Assembly (NCBI GenBank): GCA_963580285.1
Contig: OY757014.1
Coordinates: 98,005,372-98,069,371 of the forward strand
Direction: 5' to 3'
DNA from: Lucinisca nassula
Taxonomy: Eukaryota > Mollusca > Bivalvia > Lucinida > Lucinidae
Length of the DNA stretch: 64,000 bases
Shown in pieces: positions 51,709 through 60,699 of this stretch. The notes under the pieces are model-generated. The model was given only the letters and a program-made list of their open reading frames with translations. It was not told the DNA's origin and searched no databases. Every line of letters begins with the position of its first letter. Position 1 is the stretch's first letter. Position numbers and translations under genes: made by a program.

Positions 51709-51894
51709 CCCATAAAATACCAATCACAACAACTGTCATCTGCTTTGTCATCTGCCAGTTACTTTAAAGGCAGTCTGATCTGGGTCCACACTGTTTGCCT
51801 GTAGGAAAAAACATTTCTAAAATTGCAAGACGATTCAGCAGACGACATAAGCATACGTCATTTTCAGATGTAGTTTCTCTCAGCATCTTAAGGG
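51709..51894 (-). mobile_element. pbM-2 MITE with one hairpin arm deleted
   Basis: TTAA at 51705-51708 and 51895-51898. CCCATAAAATACCAATCACA to CTCTCAGCATCTTAAGGG, 186 bp. Only GGCAGTCTGATCTGGGTCCA remains of the hairpin. Confidence 0.88.
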
Positions 51895-51898
51895 TTAA

Positions 51899-52336
51899 AA
51901 CTGTTGTGAACCAGAACGCTGACAACTGGGTGACAAAAAAGGTGTCTCTGTATTTATGCAGGCAATTTATGAGAGAAGCTCCCCTACACCACCCCTACGC
52001 CCCACCCCTTTGCAAATACAACTGAAAACAATGGAATTATATATATTCCATCTGACAAAAAGTTTAGGAATCTCATCTCTGGCTATTGTTTGAGTTATGG
52101 CAATAGACTATTTTCCAAATCACTCATCAGTCAGCTAATTTCTCCATAAAGCAAATAAGTTCCAGTTCTGGACATTTTAGAAATCCACTAATGCGTTTTC
52201 TAGAAATCCCTCTAATGGAGATTTCACATGCAACATTCCTGTCACTCCGTTTCCTCAGACAATCAGTGGCTCAGTGGCAAGCTGATTGTCTTTCAACAGC
52301 AGAAAAGGAACTGCGTTATGAAGAAAGGGTCATTCA
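51899..52336. other. intron with no recognised element
   Basis: No repeat family, exon or RNA gene was recognised between the pbM-2 MITE and the TA-1 MITE that hosts the DIRS-like element. Confidence 0.4.
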
Positions 52337-52387
52337 TACAGTAAAATGATATTTTTAATGTAAAATTAATTTTAATTAATAATATAC

Positions 52388-52613
52388 CTACCCATCACTA
52401 CAATTATAGCCTTTTCACCAGACGCAGGTCTGGGACAGTCTGACACAAAAAAAATCTAGCCAGAAATGCCACCGGCATGTCCCTTTTCCCGTGACCTCCC
52501 CAGCGTCGAGTCCTGATTGGTCGCTGATGTCACATGACCTATCAGACCAATAGACAGACGATACAGGTCACGTGACCGCGATTTTCGCGCCGAGAAGATC
52601 ATTATTTCTTTCA
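52388..52613. repeat. DIRS-like inverted terminal repeat, 3' side
   Basis: CTACCCATCACTACAATTAT, then AGCCTTTTCACCAGACGCAG, continuing to CGCGCCGAGAAGATCATTAT. It pairs with 58283-58510 in reverse complement with no mismatch that I could see. It is GC-richer than the interior and includes GGTCACGTGACC, a perfect palindrome. Confidence 0.92.
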
Positions 52614-52656
52614 GGAAAACAAATATTTCAGGCGGGGCTGGGAGGCGGGACATACC

Positions 52657-52756
52657 ATTGTAGTGATGGGTAGGTATATTATTAATTAAAATTAATTTTA
52701 CATTAAAAATATCATTTTAATATCAAATATAACTACCCATCACTACAATTATAGCC
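52657..52756. repeat. DIRS-like internal complementary region (copy of the circle junction)
   Basis: 57 bp at 52657-52713 are the exact reverse complement of the left outer end (52348-52404). Then ATTTTA (52714-52719), then 37 bp at 52720-52756 that are the exact reverse complement of the right outer end (58484-58520). This is what a template for ligating the two ends into a circle would look like, as described for DIRS-1. Confidence 0.93.
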
Positions 52757-53479
52757 TGAATTCAAAGCAAGTGGAGGGTTGGATGAAAAATAAAGTTACA
52801 CATACCTAACTCCTCCAACCTTGGTTGTTTATACCCCTTTTAAAACCATCCAATGATGGTAATGTAAGAGAGTATCCACGATGACTGCAAGGGATCCAAA
52901 TCCAAAATTCACAAGTGGAGAAGATAAATGGACAGGAACCGGAGTCAAAATAGAAGGTTCATACCTATTCAAACAGGCTAACAAACAACCAAGGAAAATA
53001 AAATCCCAAAATAAGTGCTGCTCATAATAGATTGAGAAGCTACTAAACTACCCAAGGAATGAGTACCACTACGAATGGGAACCAAGCACCTTAGGTGAAG
53101 GGATGAAAAGTAGCGTTGGAACATCCATTACGCAGTAAGAAAAAACATTCTGAAGAAAAAACGGAGTTCCAATATGCCAAAAATGTAGAAGGTTCTAACC
53201 TCATTCTGTATTCTGAATGATAATAGGGCAGAAGTGAAATTAGCATATACTGGTAGAAGCTTTATCACTTTACAAATCCACTTTGCAATCAAGGATGGTT
53301 AGAAATATATCCAAAACCCCTTGATTGAAAAGAAAAAATTCTCATGATAATCTCGAAACGTTTTAAACATTCTAATGTATACAAAAAATTCACATTAGCC
53401 TACGATCCACGAATCCTGGAAATGACAGGACAAATAATAGTTTCAGACAAGGTTATTTATAGCCTGAAACAAAAATAGG

Positions 53480-54215
53480 TTGAATGAGAAGAGAAAAAGA
53501 AGTCATTGTTCTTCTCATACCTGAAAACAACCCTCTGTAATTGGCAAAGCATGACTATAACTTCTACGAACTGAAGCAAATGTCAAATGAAATACAGCTT
53601 GACTATCAAATGAATAAAAGAAGCTGAATTCACCGGATCGTAAGGTGGTTTAGAAAAGACCACAATACTCATGCAAGATTCCATTTGGATACAAAGTCCT
53701 GGAAACCTGTCGGCATAGTGAAAAAACCCCTTTAATAAGCTGGTGATGGTAGGGTTTAATGAAAAAGTGTGAAGCCGACTAAAATTTTAACATGTTCGAG
53801 ATTACTGATCTGTACCCTTCTCTTAGATGAAATAGAAATTGAAGGGTAGAGAACAGACAGAAAAAGAAATCCGGTAAAAAACCTCCCTAGAGGAATTGTC
53901 TGGATTTATTTCCCTTTTTCTACACCAACTAGAAATTATCTTCCATCTTCCAGAGTAAAACTTGAGAGTGGAGATCTTTCTATATTTGAAGATACACTCG
54001 GCAGAGAAACCAGAAAAGTGTCTACCTCTGGTTTGATTCCTGACAAAATCTGGATGTGTAAGTAAAGCATTTCTGGATTGAAATGGAATGCTTGACCCAC
54101 ACCTTTTAGATATTTGATCTGGAACTACTGGAAGACGGGTTGCAAGTCTTGAGACTAGGCTCAGAATGACTAAAAAAACCAAGATCTCTGAGGCCATAGG
54201 AGGCGTAATCAGAAT
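53480..54215 (-). pseudogene. tyrosine recombinase N-terminal part (DIRS-like), broken
   Basis: The frame at 54197-53823 includes LVSRLATRLPVVPDQ, GRHFSGFSAE and KISTLKFYSGRWKIISSWC, then RKREINPDNS. The pattern of S-T--Y---WK-F-SWC---IDP is the SAM-like N-terminal domain of DIRS and other tyrosine recombinases. Downstream, fragments such as FHLTFASVRRSYSHALPI resemble the start of the catalytic domain in another frame. The R, H-x-x-R and Y catalytic residues were not located. No intact recombinase can be made from this copy. Confidence 0.7.
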
Positions 54216-54318
54216 GGCTCGGCTTTTGGACGCTTGAATTTTTACCTAGAACTAGAGGAATTCAGTTGAATGGTGTAAACGCATATGTAAAAGATTCCCC
54301 CAATCTAGAGATTTTAAA

Positions 54319-54624
54319 TCAACTGCATGTTCCAGGTGATCTGAAACTTGAAACACAAAGGAAGTTGATTGGAGAACCCAGATGATTGGACATTTGATTA
54401 AAAAAGGCCCAATAAAGGTTCTCTCCATTTGAGAAAACGCCCTGTAGAGAACGGATGGTGAACTGGTCTATAGGGGCGATCCCAATGACATAATCTGCCT
54501 GGAGGTGTCCGACAAGGATAGACACACCTTCCTGAAGACACCAAGTTATAATCTTCCATGTAAAAGCCAACAGGGAAGAGTAATGAGTCACTCCCTGATA
54601 AGTAGAAAAAAATACACTATTCAT
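54319..54624 (-). pseudogene. RNase H region (DIRS-like), fragment
   Basis: A 101-codon frame with SLLAFTWKIITWCLQEGVSI, LVGHLQADYVIG and FSNGENLYWAFFNQMSNHLG, SPINFLC. This matches the second part of DIRS RNase H (---WCLEHGI-L---HLPG-DN--AD, then WG-P-IDLFA) in degraded form. A 100-bp microsatellite and frame loss separate it from the reverse transcriptase part. Confidence 0.65.
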
Positions 54625-55349
54625 TTGTCTGGAGTAACAATAATGAAGGTGTTCCTCAGTTTGGAGCTATGAAGAACTGATAAACCAAGGAAATTTGTCT
54701 GAAGTTTCAGAAAGTTTATACACATATACATATATACATACATATACGCATACACAATACACACACACATATATATATATATATAGCCCCGCCTAATATA
54801 GGCCCCACGTTCCCTGAACAACTAATCCTTGAGGTTCAAAGTGGGAAACCAACCTGAAAGGCTGGCATGCGAACAAACAAATAGGGAATAGTCTCTAAAA
54901 GAGGAGACCCCATTTGATACTGAGGGATTCATAAATCGTAGAGAGCAATCTTGATAATGGAATTTATTGCTCCTATAGACCGTATGGTATTTCCAGTGAT
55001 AATATTAGCAAAAAAAAACTGGAAAGGTCTAAGATGAGATTGTCCAGGGAAAACTGGATCCAATTACTAAGTTCTAAAAAGGGGAAACAAACCCCTGACA
55101 TAAATCGAAAGTTTTTCGGGGCGTGAAAAAAAAAATTTGGAGAAGTATCTTTGAGGTAGAGTCAATTTCAACTTCTCGATAAAGTGTATTAAATCTAAAT
55201 TCACAATAACCTGTACACGTTAGGACAAGGTATGATAAACAGTATCTGTAAAAATGATGACAAAACCCATCATCGGAACACTACACGAGATTGGGGCCTA
55301 ATTCTATGATGAGAGCTGCTTAATTAATTTCCATTAAGTTGGTGAACAG

Positions 55350-55930
55350 GGAAAAACATTGATCCGTTGACAAATCCAACAAAGGAAAGGCAACGGACTG
55401 ATACACAAAAATTCCATCCAAGGTGAAACAAAAGTATTTGCGTAATGACCTATGGATGGAGATGTGAAGGCTAGCGACCTTTAAAACTACGGAAATCGTC
55501 CCCGAATTTGGGAAATTTGACCTGACTAATCGAGGACGAAGTTTCCATTTTGAGACGATCGACTCGCATCATCTTGTTAAGTGTGAGAAGTCGATGATGA
55601 GTCGATTTTCCCATTTTCTTCTTTTCTTTTCATTGATCCGTTGACAAATCCAACAAAGGAAAGGCAACGGACTGATACACAAAATTCCATCCAAGGTGAA
55701 ACGAAGGAATTTGCGTAATGACCTATGGATGGAGATGTGAAGGTAAGCGTCCTTTAAAACTACGGAAATCGTCCCCGAATTTGGGAGAATTGACCTGACT
55801 AATCGAGGACGAAGTTTCCATTTTGAAATGATCGACTTGCATCATCTGTGTTAAGTGTGAGAACTCGATGATGAGTCGATTTCCCATTTTCTTCTCGACC
55901 AGAAAGATCCGCCTGTAGAAGCCTGGGGAA
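55350..55930 (-). pseudogene. reverse transcriptase region (DIRS-like), tandemly duplicated and broken
   Basis: Read on the minus strand from 55925: GFYRRIFLVEKKMG, then RLIIEFSHLTQ, DHFKMETSSSIS and FRSFKGRLPSHLHP. These are fingers and palm motifs of DIRS-type reverse transcriptase (GFYS-LFLV-KK, DLS-LN, HFKMET, then the first catalytic block, damaged here). Stops follow. The segment is present twice: 55631-55897 and 55358-55622, offset 273 bp, about 95 percent alike by eye. The YxDD-type motif was not found. Confidence 0.8.
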
Positions 55931-56149
55931 AGGAGAAATTTTTCTACTTACACGGCTTTCTTTTGGAGAAGAACCCTTCCTCTTCCAATAAAAAGATTTC
56001 TTTTCTTGATACTATTTACCAGAAATAGTATTTGCATGCGAGAAAGAGAAAGGATTCCTAACGAACTCAATCCAGTAACCCTTTCTCAAAACTCATAAAA
56101 CTCAAAATATATTTAATAAAAGAAGCCAAGGCTTGATAGAACTGAAAAA

Positions 56150-56480
56150 GCTCGGCTCCTACTGGGAGAAGATGAAGAGGAGGGGAAGGAAGAAAGTCAT
56201 TTGTTAGACTTGTGTCTTCCTCTTTTGGGAGATTTCGTTCCAGTCCGACCTCTGGAACGAAAGGACCGTGTACCCTGATCTGAGAATGATCTATTAGTAG
56301 ACGAGGACTGATTGAGATCTTCTAGTCGAGGGTGATAAGCACTTAAAAGTCATCGGAAGTAGTCGAAGAGCGTCTCTTGGTTGCGGTACCTGTACTTGAT
56401 ACGCTCTCCGAAGACTTCAAAAAAGACGAGTGCCCACGGTCTTGAAGCTTGATTCTGAAAACGTTGGGAAGACATGGTCC
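56150..56480 (-). pseudogene. gag-like basic C-terminal segment (DIRS-like)
   Basis: A minus-strand reading near 56340-56195 gives RSFSDQGTRSFRSRGRTGTK, SPKRGRHKSNK and a stop, a basic Arg/Ser/Lys-rich tail as in many retrotransposon gag proteins. Upstream, the segment CTTGAAGCTTGATTCTGAAA (56440-56459) recurs at 56916-56935, part of a roughly 90-bp duplication with offset of about 476 bp. Confidence 0.5.
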
Positions 56481-57119
56481 GCTTGTAGTTTTAGAATCAA
56501 GAGGCGCTGAGGCTCTAAGTTTTCATTTACTATGCTCAGTAAAAACTGAACCAGTTATCAAGAGCAGAGTTGCGCCAAACATGCAACATGGTGGTAGACA
56601 GCCATGGCATGTGAAAAAATGACCGGGAAATAAAACAAAAGCATTAGAATAGCAGCTATATGGTCGGAATGCTCTTGTTTGAAGGCAAAGTGGGTAGAAT
56701 TAGAATACCAGACATAATGAGAACCCACTTAATAATAGTCCTGGTAAGAAGCTCCAATGTTAGAGCGTCGAAACAGGAAGTAATGCCAATTTCCCTGACG
56801 TCATATATACAGAGAATGAATCTGGGTCGAATTTTGGAATTTCATAAGAACAAAAAATTGATGTTTTTTGTTGTTAGGACCAATGTTCCAAGTTCTTTTC
56901 ACGAGTGCCCCCGGTCTTGAAGCTTGATTCTGAAAACGTTGGGAAGACATGGTCCGCTTAAAGTTTTAGAATCAATAGGTGATGAGGCTCTAAATATGTC
57001 CTTCTCATAATCGCTAATTAGTAAGGACGAAAAAAGACCAACCTCTGAGTATTGATATATCCCCAGAGGATAATTCACTAGGCCCAGATTCAGCTCTAGG
57101 GGCAAAACACTCGAGGCTC

Positions 57120-57730
57120 AATTAAACTTCCCCAGTGTTAGGCCCTTTAATGTGTAACGTGCACTGAACATGCGAAATTGCCGAATCAAAATTGAGCATT
57201 CAAGGAGCCGTGCCAAAAACGATCAAGGCCGAACCGACCCACCGAAATAGGCCGAATCGACCAGGTGCAAATTCGGGTCGAAAACGAACCAGGCCGAAAC
57301 GACTCTGTACCGAAACGTCCCGGATTCACTTGCAATAGTCACGGTATTCCAATAAACGATGCCCAAGTCTGTATGTTTTACAAGGGAAAACAATCCAATT
57401 TAAGGATTATGATAACAAAAATTTATCATAATAAGAGGAAAGAAGCATATGACCAAGGTAAACTAAGTACCGAAGGTCCGGAAAGGTTACCCGATAAAAA
57501 CCGGGATCGGAACCGTACCAAAATTCGTATGTAACATGGATTCGGAAAAAATTTTTGGGCATAGGTTCCCCGCACCCCGGAGTCCCCGCAATTATGAGCA
57601 GGGTCTCTACGGGGCGGTCGACGAACCTATCCTAGTCAACCCAGGCCCAAATGGGAGGAGGGGACATAGACTGGCTCATCTTGATTCGGCAAAGGTGACC
57701 CACACGAATTGGATGGATTCTGTTTAGAAG
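57120..57730. other. unassigned 5' part of the DIRS-like element
   Basis: Rich in short CGAA/CCGAAC motifs (AACCGACCCACCGAAATAGG, CGAACCAGGCCGAAACGACT). Plus-strand frames of 89 and 63 codons lie here but run opposite to the element and show no family similarity. It may be a degraded gag start or leader. Confidence 0.4.
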
Positions 57731-58282
57731 ATACTATAGAAAGGCCACAAAGGGACCTGATTATTATCCATCTGCATCGTGGGATTTATAAGTGCTAAAC
57801 GAAGACGGGTCTTGCACATGTTCAAAACTAAATTAATGCTGAGAATTTTTATTCAGCGATACAACGTCTTCCGATACCGGAAGTGGAAGGAACACGCACA
57901 AAAACCGTCCTCTTTTCTGGCAATTTAAGTTTCCACAACGCCGACTTCTATTAAAACATTACCAGGAATAATACGAGTCTATACCCTGGCACATAACATG
58001 AAAAGAAGTGTGGTGCTTATCAAAAACCAAAAACGGTTGATCACATGATAAACAAAACTTCCAAGTGAAAATTCAAAATGGCGGACAACCACTACACATG
58101 TAATGTCGGCAGAAACACGCGAAATAAAGTCTCTAAGAATTTCGGAATAAACAGTAAGCTTACAAAGCCTAAGTACGTTGTGGAAACTCAAGGTAAGTGC
58201 AAAATCAAAAAAGAATAAAACACTTATCCGTTTATTCATTCTTCCATGGAATGTAGTTTGACCATCCTATCCCAAGCAAGTC

Positions 58283-58510
58283 TGAAAAAATAATGATCTT
58301 CTCGGCGCGAAAATCGCGGTCACGTGACCTGTATCGTCTGTCTATTGGTCTGATAGGTCATGTGACATCAGCGACCAATCAGGACTCGACGCTGGGGAGG
58401 TCACGGGAAAAGGGACATGCCGGTGGCATTTCTGGCTAGATTTTTTTTGTGTCAGACTGTCCCAGACCTGCGTCTGGTGAAAAGGCTATAATTGTAGTGA
58501 TGGGTAGTTA
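58283..58510. repeat. DIRS-like inverted terminal repeat, 5' side
   Basis: Reverse complement of 52388-52613, ending TTGTAGTGATGGGTAG before the end-specific TTATATTTGATAT. In transcript orientation this is the 5' repeat. Confidence 0.92.
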
Positions 58511-58732
58511 TATTTGATATTAAAATTCCTATATTAAGACCACCTTTGGGACTGTTCAAAAGTGGTCTTCAAGACCACTTTTGAACAGTCCCAAAGGTGG
58601 TCCCTGACCAGAAGACTGTGTGAAGAAAAAAAAAAAGAAGAAAGAATAACTGCATCGTTCTAAAGAAGCTTTTCAAAGCAGAATTTGTCTTAATTTGAGG
58701 TGGTCTTATTAGCAGAATTTTACTGTATATGA

Positions 58733-59040
58733 ATGGCCCCTGCCCATTGGAAGAAATAGACGGGATGCATGATGCTTCCACGCAGAGCTGACACTGACTG
58801 CACATGGGTAATGGTAAGACACTTAGAGGATCTAAGCCTGCCCAGGCAAAGCAGTGCGAGTTGGACCATCGATGCTTATGAACCCTACCGGTTTCATTGG
58901 GCAACAGGGCTTGAGATTTCATTTCATCTCAATGTTGGGTAAAAGTCCCACAAAATTGGAAGCAACATCTCTAAAATGATCTATACAGTGTTGATGGGAA
59001 AGTTTAACCTCAAATGAAACAAAATCAAACAAAACTGTAG
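58733..59040 (+). mobile_element. SINE-A copy
   Basis: GGCCCCTGCCCATTGG then GAAGAAATAGACGGGATGC, with a small 5' deletion. Ends AGTTTAACCTCAAATG and an AAACAAAATCAAAC tail. Confidence 0.82.
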
Positions 59041-59059
59041 ATGATATCCATGAAACAGT

Positions 59060-59358
59060 GGTTGGTTGGTTATAATTGTGTTGAGGTTTTACATCCCTAT
59101 CAACATTATTGAGGTCGTTTTGGAGATGTTGCTTCCGATTTTGTGGGACTTACTCGACATTGCTATTAAATGACATCTTAAGCCCAAAGAAACCACTAGT
59201 GTTTAATAGCACATCCCACTCACAACACTTTTCCTGGGCAGCCTGAGACATTCTAAGTGGTTTACCAGTACTTAAAAGTTTGGTCGGGTCTCAGCTCTGT
59301 GTGGAAGCAGCTTGCAGGCAAATCTGTTTTTTCGAGCCTCGATGGGCAAGGCAGCAAA
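59060..59358 (-). mobile_element. SINE-A copy, diverged
   Basis: Reversed: GTTGAGGTTTTACATCCCTA, GTTTTGGAGATGTTGCTTCC, GTGGTTTACCAGTACTT and GAGCCTCGATGGGCAAGGC. It lies tail to tail with the copy at 58733. Confidence 0.78.
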
Positions 59359-59622
59359 CAGTGGTTGGAATAGGGGCTCTTGGTCTTTCAATGAAGTCTG
59401 TCTTTGATCTTTTAGCCCTTCAGGCACTATGGAAAATTATTTTGTGTTTTATTATTTTCAGGGGAACAAAGACTTGAAATTTCAAGTGAATCATCAGCCA
59501 AGTAGAGTAATGTCAAGCCTTATTTTCTCTGAAAAATATATGCTTTGAAAATGACATCTTTTCATTATTTGAGACTGTAGGGCTGTGTATTGGAATGGGA
59601 AAAGTCTTGGCAAGATCGCACA

Positions 59623-60060
59623 TACAGTCCAACCTGTGTTAAGAAAGCACCTCAGGGATGATCAAACTGTGCTTGCTTAATACAGGTGGATTTTAATGCA
59701 ATTGACTTTTTGGGGAACTAAATGCATGCTTGCTTAAGACAGGTTGCTTGCTTAATAGAGGTGGCCACTAAGACAGGTTTGACTGTACAGTCAAACCTGT
59801 CTTAGTGGCCACCTCTATTAAGCAGTACAGTCAAACCTGTCTTAATGGCCACCTCTATTAAGCAAGCAACCTGTCTTAAGCAGTCAAACCTGTCTTAGTG
59901 GCCACCTCTATTAAGCAAGCAACCTGTCTTAAGGAAGTGGGCATTTTGTTCCCGAAAAATACAAATGCATTCAAATTCACCTGTATTAAGCAAGCACCTG
60001 TCTTAAGCAAGCATATTTTCATTATCCCTAAGGGGCTTGCTTAACACAGGTTGGACTGTA
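59623..60060. mobile_element. TA-4 MITE with internal re-duplication
   Basis: Ends TACAGTCCAACCTGTGTTAA and TTAACACAGGTTGGACTGTA. Inside, GACAGGTTTGACTGTACAGTCAA marks a second pair of ends (quoted region 59775-59797), and CCTGTCTTAGTGGCCACCTC is repeated three times. Either a copy landed inside another or slippage amplified the arm. Confidence 0.85.
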
Positions 60061-60102
60061 CATGCTGAGGGCTAAAACAATCCAGACTTGAAACTGAATT
60101 AA

Positions 60103-60323
60103 CCTTTTTTGTACCAGATGGAATCTTCTTCCTCATATATAGCAGCAGTCCATTTCAAAATTTAGGGGTGTCAGGTTGTGTAGTCTTAAAAAAATTATGT
60201 GGAAAATTGCTTAACTTTTCACAAATAGTGTAGGCCCTGATGAGACACCGCGTTCTGCAGCATCTGATCTGGGTCTGCACTGTTTGCCAACTACCCCTTT
60301 TGGGGTTTCTGGTACTAAATAGG
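60103..60323 (-). mobile_element. pbM-1 MITE, sharing a TTAA with its neighbour
   Basis: TTAA at 60099-60102 and 60324-60327. CCTTTTTTGTACCAGATGGA to TTTCTGGTACTAAATAGG, 221 bp, hairpin at 60222-60288. Confidence 0.9.
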
Positions 60324-60327
60324 TTAA

Positions 60328-60547
60328 CCCATTTCAGACCGGAAACCCCTAAACGGGTACCGTGGCAAACAGTGCAGGCCCAGATCAGAAGCCGCAGAAC
60401 GCGGCGTCTGATCAGGGCCTACACTATTTGCAAAAGTTCAGCCATTTTCCAACTCAATTTTGAAGAAAACACAACCTATCACCCCTAAATTAAGAAATGG
60501 ACTCCTGCTATATATAGGAAGGAAGAATCCATCTGGTACAAAAAGGG
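60328..60547 (+). mobile_element. pbM-1 MITE, inverted relative to its neighbour
   Basis: Begins directly after the TTAA at 60324-60327 with CCCATTTCAGACCGGAAACC and ends ATCTGGTACAAAAAGGG before TTAA (60548-60551). 220 bp, hairpin at 60364-60432. Confidence 0.9.
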
Positions 60548-60699
60548 TTAATCAAGATGGATAATGACTACATCAGTGTTCATGAGGTACCGCCAATTTA
60601 AATGCAATAACAGTTTATGGTACGAAATTTTTAGAGCTTTCAATTTTAATCCTTTTCTGACGTCCATCTCAAGCCGTCTCCCAAGACATGGGGCATTAG

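Larger units (their letters stand above)
52348..58520 (-). mobile_element. DIRS-like tyrosine-recombinase retrotransposon, 6.17 kb
   Basis: Coding strand is minus, so the 5' end is at 58520. Inverted terminal repeats of about 226 bp (52388-52613 and 58283-58510) look identical by eye, apart from a possible 1-bp indel at the inner edge. The outermost 40 bp (52348-52387) and 10 bp (58511-58520) differ between ends. An internal complementary region at 52657-52756 matches the reverse complement of both outer ends joined. Order on the coding strand: ITR, gag-like basic segment, reverse transcriptase, RNase H, recombinase N-terminal part, internal complementary region, ITR. This is the layout of DIRS elements. 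All frames are broken, and the element contains internal duplications and a CA/TA microsatellite (54717-54785). Confidence 0.9.
52337..58727. mobile_element. TA-1 MITE split by the DIRS-like retrotransposon
   Basis: The left end TACAGTAAAAT is at 52337-52347. The rest begins at 58521 with TAAAATTCCTATATTAAGAC and runs through the hairpin AAGTGGTCTTCAAGACCACTT to AGAATTTTACTGTA at 58727. Joining the two at TAAAAT restores a normal TA-1 copy, so everything between them is one insertion. Confidence 0.88.

Noticed and set aside
52342..52719. A separate 378-bp MITE with 57-bp inverted ends next to the large element
   Set aside because: Its inner right end plus the adjacent 37 bp are exactly the reverse complement of the joined ends of the 6.17 kb element, and the TA-1 MITE is interrupted only once, so an ITR plus internal complementary region explains everything.
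53823..54624. A host gene with small exons
   Set aside because: The motifs match RNase H and tyrosine recombinase of DIRS elements, in the right order and between its terminal repeats.
57265..57727. Plus-strand frames of 89 and 63 codons as a gene inside the DIRS-like element
   Set aside because: They run opposite to the element, have no domain, and sit in a low-complexity CGAA-rich stretch.
57979..58239. Membrane-protein-like minus-strand frame of 86 codons
   Set aside because: It lies in the degenerate 5' part of the DIRS-like element, has no family resemblance and no good start context.
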